This document shows, piece by piece, positions 57,082 through 64,000 of a stretch of DNA of 64,000 bases (the first letter of the stretch is position 1; each line of letters opens with the position of its first letter). Origin of the DNA: Sesamum alatum. Lineage: Eukaryota; Streptophyta; Magnoliopsida; Lamiales; Pedaliaceae. The notes beneath the pieces were generated by a model. The model made no database searches, was not told the origin of the DNA, and saw only the letters and a program-made list of their open reading frames with translations. The stretch spans positions 23,421,636 through 23,485,635 of the forward strand of contig JACGWO010000002.1 in the NCBI GenBank assembly GCA_034509735.1. The letters run 5' to 3'. Position numbers and translations under genes: made by a program.

Positions 57082-59308
57082 TGTTAGAATAGTTGACCAG
57101 AAAGCCAATAGGTTTGGCGATTTGTAACCTATTATACAACTTGATGTAAATGTAATATAATTATGTGATGAATAAAATGAGTATTTGTCACTTTTGGTAC
57201 TTACTTTGTTGCGCTCATTTCACATTTGCTAAAACGGTGTTTTTACTTATATCGCAACAAAGCCCACAGACCATAGTTAAACAACTCGTGCAGTTGGGCC
57301 ATGCATTGGATGGTGGTCATGAAACCAACTGATTTAGATTGGGTCTGAAACGTTCCAAGTCGAGGACCTCGAGACAGGCCATCAAGAGTCCTATTGAGAG
57401 TTGCATCAAGAGTCGTGTTCATTGATGAGTGCCGTGTTTCATCAGCGACAGGCGTGGGACAACTACACGATCTTGATGGGTTGGTTGACTAGGATCAAGC
57501 CGACTGGACTGACTTGCGGGGATCATCATATGGAAGCCTTGGAGGCTTGCTCGGTATGATTGGATTTCCCCAATTCCGATAGTACGGGAGTAGTCCTCAG
57601 ACTTGAGGGATCATGGCGGTCGCGTGCACATGACGTTTGTATCTTGGATCTGGCGAGAGGTGATCATTCTATAAGATGATCATCATAAGCCTTGTCCAGT
57701 GCAGTCGGAATGTGTAGTGAGGACGGTGGATTCCAAGAAGAGGATCCGTCCCCTGTCAATACGTGACAGAGGTATCTCCTATGCACTCGGAGACACGTTC
57801 ATATTGTTTAAAGCTGTGGCCACAGTGGTTGGTCGAACAGGGAATGGTTTCCTGTGTCAACGCAATGAAGCATACGTAGTCTCGAGTATTAACCATAGAT
57901 GCCTAGTCAAGGATGGGAACCGACGCCCAATTCCATACTCTAGACTAAGGCCAGGAGATGGTAGATGGAAGGACCGTACCCGTACGGAATCGGTGCCTAA
58001 ATGTTCACACCAATTCACCTAGTCTCTAGTGCCATGAACCGTTGCTAGACGACCACCCATGGTAACGGGCCCTTGTGGGACACGGGCCCAAGTCTAGCTG
58101 AGGGCGAACCTAAAGGGTCACACACAAATCACCGAGGGGGTTAAGAAATTGACTTGGAGTCAATCTCGAAGGATAAATAAGTAATTGGATTACTTGAGGA
58201 AAAGTCCATTGGATGGACGGGCCGATATTGTATCGGGCTTTCGTTTAATCGGTAAATTGGATTTCCGATTAAATATGGAAAGTTGAGACATTGAGACGTT
58301 GGATCTTTTAATTGGATTAAAAAAGATCAACTGGAATAATTTAAGTGGACACTAAATTGGATTTCAATGTTAGGTTCGTCATAATTGGATTACGATAAAA
58401 AACCCGGTCCATTAAATTTGACCCGAAAAGAGAAATAATTTCTGTTTTGAAATAGGAAGACGTTGGACTTCTTCCCAAATTAGACATGGCTGAAATGCTC
58501 CCTTGGAGGAAGCAAAATCAGCAATGTTTCATGCAATGTGGTATGTTGACTTATCTCTTTTGGAAATAGACAAATCAACTCCAATCAAGCCCTTCCCTTT
58601 TGGTATGATTTGATCATACCATAAAATTTGGTAGGCTTGATTGAAGAATTGATGGTGATTGATTGGAATGTATCTAGACATCCTTGGATGAACCTAGACA
58701 CATTCCACTAATCACATTTATTATGTATATATATGTGTATATACAACACCTTGCATATGTGATTCATAATTCATCTTTTTCTAGGAAAAAGAAGAACAAT
58801 TTTCGGTCCTCTCCTCTCTCTCAAATCTCGGCCATCTCTCCCATTTTCTACTTGTGTTCTTCACTTGGTTTTGAATCAAGAGGAAGAACAAAGTAGGTTT
58901 AAGAGAACACTAATTCATAGTGTTCTTCTATTTAACCGATTCCTTCATTAAACCCATTTTCTTCTAGTAAGAAAAACGTGCGTTTCTTCCGATGTGGTGT
59001 GGATCACCTTTGGAGAATCCACACATTTGGATTTCGTGAGCATTCCAGAGAAGGAACAACACAAGTAGCCGCGTGCACATAGATCATCAAAGGTAACGGT
59101 TTTATTACGCTTTGGTTGATTTACAATCTATCTATGCCCTATGTGTTTCATATATGTTTTAATATTTACACATCCTACATTGAACACTCAGTTGAGCACC
59201 CAAGGGTACACCCCTTGGGATATGTTTATTTAAATTGGATTTAAATTTACGCACATTTATCGCTTTCTCGCTTCCGCTCGCGCTCCCGGCGGATCCGCTT
59301 GTCCTTCA
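57082..59308 (+). repeat. 5' LTR of copia D (complete, 2227 bp)
   Basis: TGTTAGAATAGTTGACC to GTCCTTCA. The most complete C-type LTR here. TTGACT palindrome 58145-58167; (AT)-rich TATATATATGTG near 58725; CT-rich stretch near 58800-58850. Confidence 0.92.
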
Positions 59309-59310
59309 AG

Positions 59311-59326
59311 TGGTATTAGCGTCCGG
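59311..59326 (+). other. decayed primer-binding site of D
   Basis: TGGTATTAGCGTCCGG; compare TGGTATCAGAGCCCGG in C, three differences. Confidence 0.7.
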
Positions 59327-60544
59327 TTCAATGTAATGGGCATAGATCTATGTGCTTGGCATGATCTACTTGCTTTTACGGCTTTAATAGCATGTTAGAT
59401 TACATAATTGTTTGAATTTGATGGACTTTTGGCATGCTTATTTTATTAGATTAGATCTAAAATTGCATGCTTATTTTCAGAATATTATTACTGTTTTGTG
59501 CTGAAAAATGATGTTGAAAAACATGAAAAAAAAAATTCGGACAGCAGCGGCAGCGGTTGGCTGCCGCCCCCGCCGGCCGGTCACTGGCTGGCAGGTGCGC
59601 TGAGTTTTGTGCCGTTTTTCGATATTTTCTGGAAAATTTGAGTTTTTGTATTCTCTGCACAATATCCTGAAAATGTGTTGATTTTGCATATTTGATTTTG
59701 GAATAATTGGATTATTCCTTAGATTAAATTGGCTTAATTAACTTGAGATTAATACGTGCATTGGATGCATTGTTTGTAATGTCCATTAAATTTGAAATTT
59801 AAATTTTGTATATTATTTATATATTTATGCCTTTGTGATGTTGGACATCACATGGATATTTGGAATATCCATTGGTTTAATGCATGATTATTTGGAATAA
59901 TTGTGTTATGTGTATTGATGGACTCAACATGGGATGATCACAAGAGCCCTAGACCTTGTGTATGGATGAATGTATGATCATTTATTTTCTGTTGGGTGGG
60001 GCCTGCATGCCGCTTGTTTTTGGGACTATCATCTCCCGTATTTTCAGCCTCATGATGTTAAGGCTTGTTATTATTTCAATGTATTACTTTCATTTGTAAT
60101 GAGAGTAGATAAGATTGGTGAGGATTTTAATTTTAACAAGCATGTGGAGTCGGAGACCCCAAGGTGGAGGATCAAGGCGTGAAACAAGAGCATTACAAGG
60201 CCCATTGGAATGACAATGTGTATATTATATTGTAATAATTTAGGACCACCCTAGACAGACCATAGACTCACTGCGGGCTCAGTGGGTCGCATGGGTTGGG
60301 CTTTTGATCATCCTAACAGGGGTATGCTATATTTTCTACATGCGGCGTATTTATTTATCGCTTTAAATATTGGATATTTATGCATGCTAAAACACCATAA
60401 TGTGATGAGGTCTCAGTCGTACACATACTCTCATTTGGTTGGACCAAATTAAATATTAGGCCCAGAAGGGACTTGGATCAAAATGGTATTTTGATCTGTC
60501 CGAGCATTCCATCCACAGCAATGTGGTGAGGAAGCTACCACTAC
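59327..60544 (+). other. leader of D
   Basis: A short GC-rich tract near 59535-59605, otherwise AT-rich, matches the C leader. No gene seen. Confidence 0.55.
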
Positions 60545-60660
60545 CCAAGTGTGGTCTCACGAGTCGTGGCACACTTGGACTAGGGGAAACTGCACCATTG
60601 TTGTGAACAAAAAGACTGCGTTCGCTGTTTCCCTGTCTCACGAGTCGTGGGGGGCGACAG
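60545..60660 (+). other. twin leader hairpins of D
   Basis: First: CCAAGTGTG (60545-60553) and CACACTTGG (60570-60578), a perfect 9-bp stem with loop GTCTCACGAGTCGTGG, whose CACGA/TCGTG can also pair. Second: CTGTC (60633-60637) and GACAG (60656-60660) around the same TCTCACGAGTCGTGG motif. Confidence 0.7.
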
Positions 60661-60912
60661 TTTGAGGCATGATTTGGTTGATGGGTCGGGCCAAACACTG
60701 AGTAACATGGTTCGCTTGGAGTCCTCGGAACCATGCGAATAGGTGAGGCAAAATGTCTTGAGAATCTCATTGGATGAGAATGATATTGGATATCTCCCAC
60801 GAGGTCTTCTTGATGTAAATCGTAAAAGTGGGGCATGGAGATTACGCTTGTGGATCCCGAGCCCACTAGAAAATAGTTTCCCAAAACTCCGCTTGAGAGT
60901 GGCGGACTTTCG

Positions 60913-60920
60913 TATAAATA
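60913..60920 (+). promoter_or_regulatory. TATA-like box before gag in D
   Basis: TATAAATA, about 98 bases before the gag ATG at 61018. Confidence 0.45.
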
Positions 60921-61017
60921 GTGGGAGGGTTAAAGACTAAAAGACCAAGTCTTCAACTTGAACAATAATATTACCATCATCTACTCATTTCTGCTTTACA
61001 TTTTCATTAATGTAGAT

Positions 61018-61995
61018 ATGTCTAAGAATCCATTAACCATGGTACTTGAGACTAGTAAATTCAACGGAACCAACTACTCGGACTGGCTAAGAAACTTGAG
61101 GATTGTCCTCAATTTTGAGAACCAAGGCTACGTCTTGGACGAGCCACTGCCGGGCGACTTACCGGAGGGGTCCACGCCACAAGAACGTTTGACGTTCGAG
61201 AAATGGCATGAGGACAACAGGAAAGTACGCAGTATCATACTAGCTTCGATGTCTAACGACATCCAGAAGCAGTATGAGAGGCTGGACAACGTCTCCGCCA
61301 TAATACTCCGCTTGAACGAGGTTTATGCGATTCCGGATAGGCATATTAGATATGTCGCCACAAAAGCATTCTTTGGCACCAAGCTTGCTGAAGGAGCGTC
61401 TGTACAAAGTCATGGGGTCAAGATGCTCTCCCTAGTGGAGAAACTCGAGGACCTTAAAGTTGGGCTTAACAATGACACGTACATTGACATGATCCTCCAG
61501 TCGCTTCCTCCGTCCTATGACCCATTTGTTGTAAACTACAACATGGACGGACTTGAGAAGTCTATTCATGAGTTGATCAACATGCTGGTCCAATCCGAGG
61601 CAACGACCCAGAAGTCGGCGCCAGCGGTATTGATAGGAGAGGCTTCGACCTCCAAAGCGAATGGCAAGAGGGACGGACGCTGGAAGAGGAAGAAGGGAAA
61701 AGGGAAGACGGTTATGGCCCCTGCTCGGGCTCCGGGCGTCCCTGTTGCTCCAGTGGGACCGAGCAAAGGGAAAGGGAAGGCCCGTGGTTCTCAGCGGTCC
61801 AAGGCAAATGATGTCTGCATGCATTGCCAAGGGAAGGGGCATTGGAAGAGGGAGTGCCCACAACTCCTCTCCAACCTAGGTATGTTTGTGGTTGAAGTAA
61901 ACATGATACTAATTCTGCTTCATGGGTATTGGATACCGGGTGTGGTGCTCACATCTGCAATGATTTGTAGGCACTGTAAAGAAGCAGAAGGCTAA
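61018..61995 (+). pseudogene. gag: D gag and start of protease, frameshifted
   Basis: The start at 61018 (MSKNPLTMVLETSKFNG) fits A2; the upstream in-frame Met at 60958 lies in the leader and is not preferred. Same domain order as A2: gag core, basic linker with KGKGKAR, zinc knuckle CMHCQGKGHWKREC (intact). Near 61902 two bases are lost (NMI for NMVT), shifting the protease; in the other frame it reads SASWVLDTGCGAHICNDL, then TAG near 61968. Confidence 0.9.
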
Positions 61996-62374
61996 CCAAG
62001 GATGAGATGATCCTGAGGCTAGGCGATGGCAAGGCCGTTGCTGCGGAAGCCGTAGGGTCACTAGAGTTAGCCATTAATGTCATGTTAGGATTGTACTGAA
62101 CGACTGTTTCTATGTACCTAGCATGATTAAAAACATTATTCCCATCCCGATTCTTGATAAAGAGGGATTTGAATTTACCATCAATAAAAATGACTTTTTG
62201 ATTATTAAAGATGGTATTTCTCAGCTGCTTGGTACATTGGTCAACAGTCTGTACATACTTGAACAGTCTAATTGGATTATGACTGCAAAACACAAATAAA
62301 AACGTGATGATCATAATAACGCACAGATATGGCATGCGAGGTTAGGTCATATCTCTAAAGATAGGATAAGAAGG
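61996..62374 (+). pseudogene. pol: D protease end and GAG-preintegrase, broken
   Basis: MIKNIIPIPILDKEGFEF is followed by a TAA near 62297 in the linker and then IWHARLGHISKDRIRR. The middle (61970-62100) is poorly preserved. Confidence 0.8.
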
Positions 62375-64000
62375 TTGGTGGACTCTAAGAGTCTAGAAAT
62401 AGACGATTTGGACAACCTACCGACCTGCGAATCCTGTCTGAAGGGAAAGATGACCAAGAAACCCTTTGTTGGACAAAGTACGCTAGCTAGTGCTCTGTTG
62501 GATTTGATCCATACGGAAATCTGTGGCCCACTAAATACTCAGGCTAGAGGTGGGCACTCGTACTTCATAACCTTTACCGATGATCACTCATGGTATGGTT
62601 ATGTTTACCTGATGAGGTACAAGTCTGAAGCCTTTGGAAGGTTTAAGGAATACAGACTTGAAAAAGAGAACGAATCCGGTCGAAAGATCAAAGCCCTTAG
62701 GTCGGATCGAGGTGGAGAGTATTTGAGTGGCGAGTTTACTGATTATGTAAAAGAAAATGGGATTCTCTCTCAGTGGACCCCTCCTGGAACACCACAGCTT
62801 AATGGTGTGTCTGAAAGGAGGAATCAGACCCTGTTGGACATGGTCCGATCCATGATGAGTTTTACCGAACTCCCCCTTTTCTTCTGGGGATATGCTCTTG
62901 AGACGGCAACCAAAGTTTTGAACTTGGCACCATCTAAGAAGATATCCCAGACGCCATATGAGATATGGCATGACAAGCCTGCCTCCTACAAATTCTTAAA
63001 AGTGTGGGGTTGCCCCGCATATGTCAAGACATTAGTGGGAGATAAACTGGACTCGAGGTCTAGTTTATGCAGGTTCATTGGCTATCCGAAAGAAATTGCG
63101 GGGTATTATTTCTATGATCCCTCCGAGCAAAAGATTTTTTGTCTCGCGAAACGTAGTGTTCTTGGAAAAGGGTTTTCCATCGGATAGTCGATGCGATGAG
63201 GTAGTCCTTGAGGAATCAAGTGAAGCACCCCATGAGGCGGCAGCGACATCTGAGCCAATAGTTCCCACTGATAAGGTTCCAGTCCTCCATAGGTCGGCCA
63301 GAGTATCCCATGCACCTGATAGGTATGGATTTCTGGGCCTGACCGGTCAGTTGGATAATGATCCAAAGACATATGGAAAAGCGATATCGGACCTCGATTC
63401 GGAGAACTGGCTTGAGGCCATGAAATCCGATATGGACTCGATGGGTACAAACCAGGTTTGGACCCTAGTGGACCCACCCAGAGGGGTAAAACCCGTGGGG
63501 TGTAAATGGGTCTACAAACGTAAGCTTGGAGCTGACGGGGAGGTTACAACCTTCAAAGCCAGGTTTGTGGCGAAAGGTTACACTCAGCGACCCGGGGTCG
63601 ACTTTGAGGAAACCTATTCGCCCGTAGCAATGGCTAAGTCCATTCAGATACTGCTTGCTATAGCAGCATGGTATGACTATGAAATATGACAGACGGACGT
63701 GAAAACAGCCTTCCTCAACGGTTTCGTAGAGGAAGAGATCTATATGGATCAGCCGGAAGGTTTCACAACTGTTGGAGAAGAGCAGAAGGTATGCCGTCTC
63801 CAAAGATCCATCTATGGCCTCAAACAAGCTTCCCGAAGCTGGAACATACGTTTTGATGAAGTCATACGGGGATATGATTTCATCAAGAACGAGTCCGATC
63901 CTTGTGTATACAAGAAGATCAGCGGGAGCTCAGTTGCATTTATGGTACTTTATGTGGATGACATCTTGCTCATTGGGAATGATGCTAAGATGTTGGGTAC
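62375..64000 (+). pseudogene. pol: D integrase and RT, broken, continues outside window
   Basis: CESCLKGKM, then integrase core HTEICGPL (Glu at the first catalytic position, GAA 62516-62518), YFITFTDDHSWYGYVYLM, SDRGGEY, GVSERRNQTL (Glu present), then WGYALETATKVLNL and the GYPKEIAGYYFYDPSEQK region. An extra base near 63135 shifts frame; RT resumes with WTLVDPPRGVKPVGCKW, KARFVAKGYTQRPGVDFEETYSPVAM. A TGA at 63687-63689 stands where the other copies have Trp. YVDDILLIGND follows near 63951. Confidence 0.9.

Larger units (their letters stand above)
57082..64000 (+). mobile_element. Ty1/copia element D, 3' part outside window
   Basis: LTR, decayed primer site, long leader (59309-61017), gag, protease, integrase, RT; RT palm is reached at the window end. 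Confidence 0.9.

Noticed and set aside
1..64000. Bacterial-type operons, phage or defence systems
   Set aside because: All coding similarity is to plant transposable elements; introns in the CACTA gene and initiator tRNA-Met primer sites show a plant nuclear genome.

Overview
This window is plant nuclear DNA made almost entirely of transposable elements inserted into one another. I see no intact host gene, rRNA, tRNA or CRISPR array. The organism is very likely a flowering plant: there are Ty1/copia elements primed by initiator tRNA-Met, Ty3/gypsy elements with Tat-like and Athila-like gag, and a CACTA (En/Spm) DNA transposon with plant-type Transposase_24 and DUF4216 pieces. Species cannot be read from this sequence. 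Nearly every open frame is a piece of gag-pol broken by stops, frameshifts or later insertions.

Left block (1-26599). A Tat-like gypsy element (G, minus strand) is the oldest visible layer: 5' LTR at 25975-26599, then gag, protease, RT, RNase H and integrase reading leftward. A copia element (C1, plus strand, about 2.2 kb LTR) sits in its integrase and itself carries a family-A copia LTR (1-1592). A Tork-like copia element (E, minus strand, 7106-21956, perfect 5-bp duplication ATGCC) sits in its RNase H. The 5' LTR of E is in turn split by a CACTA transposon (12637 to about 19355) and by a family-A solo LTR (19819-21796).

Middle (26600-29794). AT-rich degenerate repeats, an isolated gypsy-type LTR remnant, a short unrecognised stretch and a CACTA-related remnant.

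Right block (29795-64000). Copia element C (LTR from 29795) has a family-A copia element (B, 31447-52620, plus strand) in its 5' LTR. B has another family-A element (A2, 36419-47974, minus strand) in its gag, and A2 has a solo LTR (39830-41826, perfect duplication ACTTC) in its RT. After 53177 come the C leader, a partial C-type LTR, an Athila-like gypsy gag region (55010-57081), and a C-type element (D, LTR 57082-59308) whose pol runs off the window end.

The most interesting signals are non-coding parts of the copia elements. Three elements share, about 360-480 bases before gag, a pair of stem-loops with the same loop but different, still pairing stems. They also share a TATAAATA box about 100 bases before gag, and carry GC-rich leader tracts of very different length. 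The family-A LTR has a cluster of W-box cores just before its TATA box. In element E, the place where a tRNA primer site should be is instead a perfect 15-base complement of its own U5. Base-level statements were read by eye; I ran no alignments.
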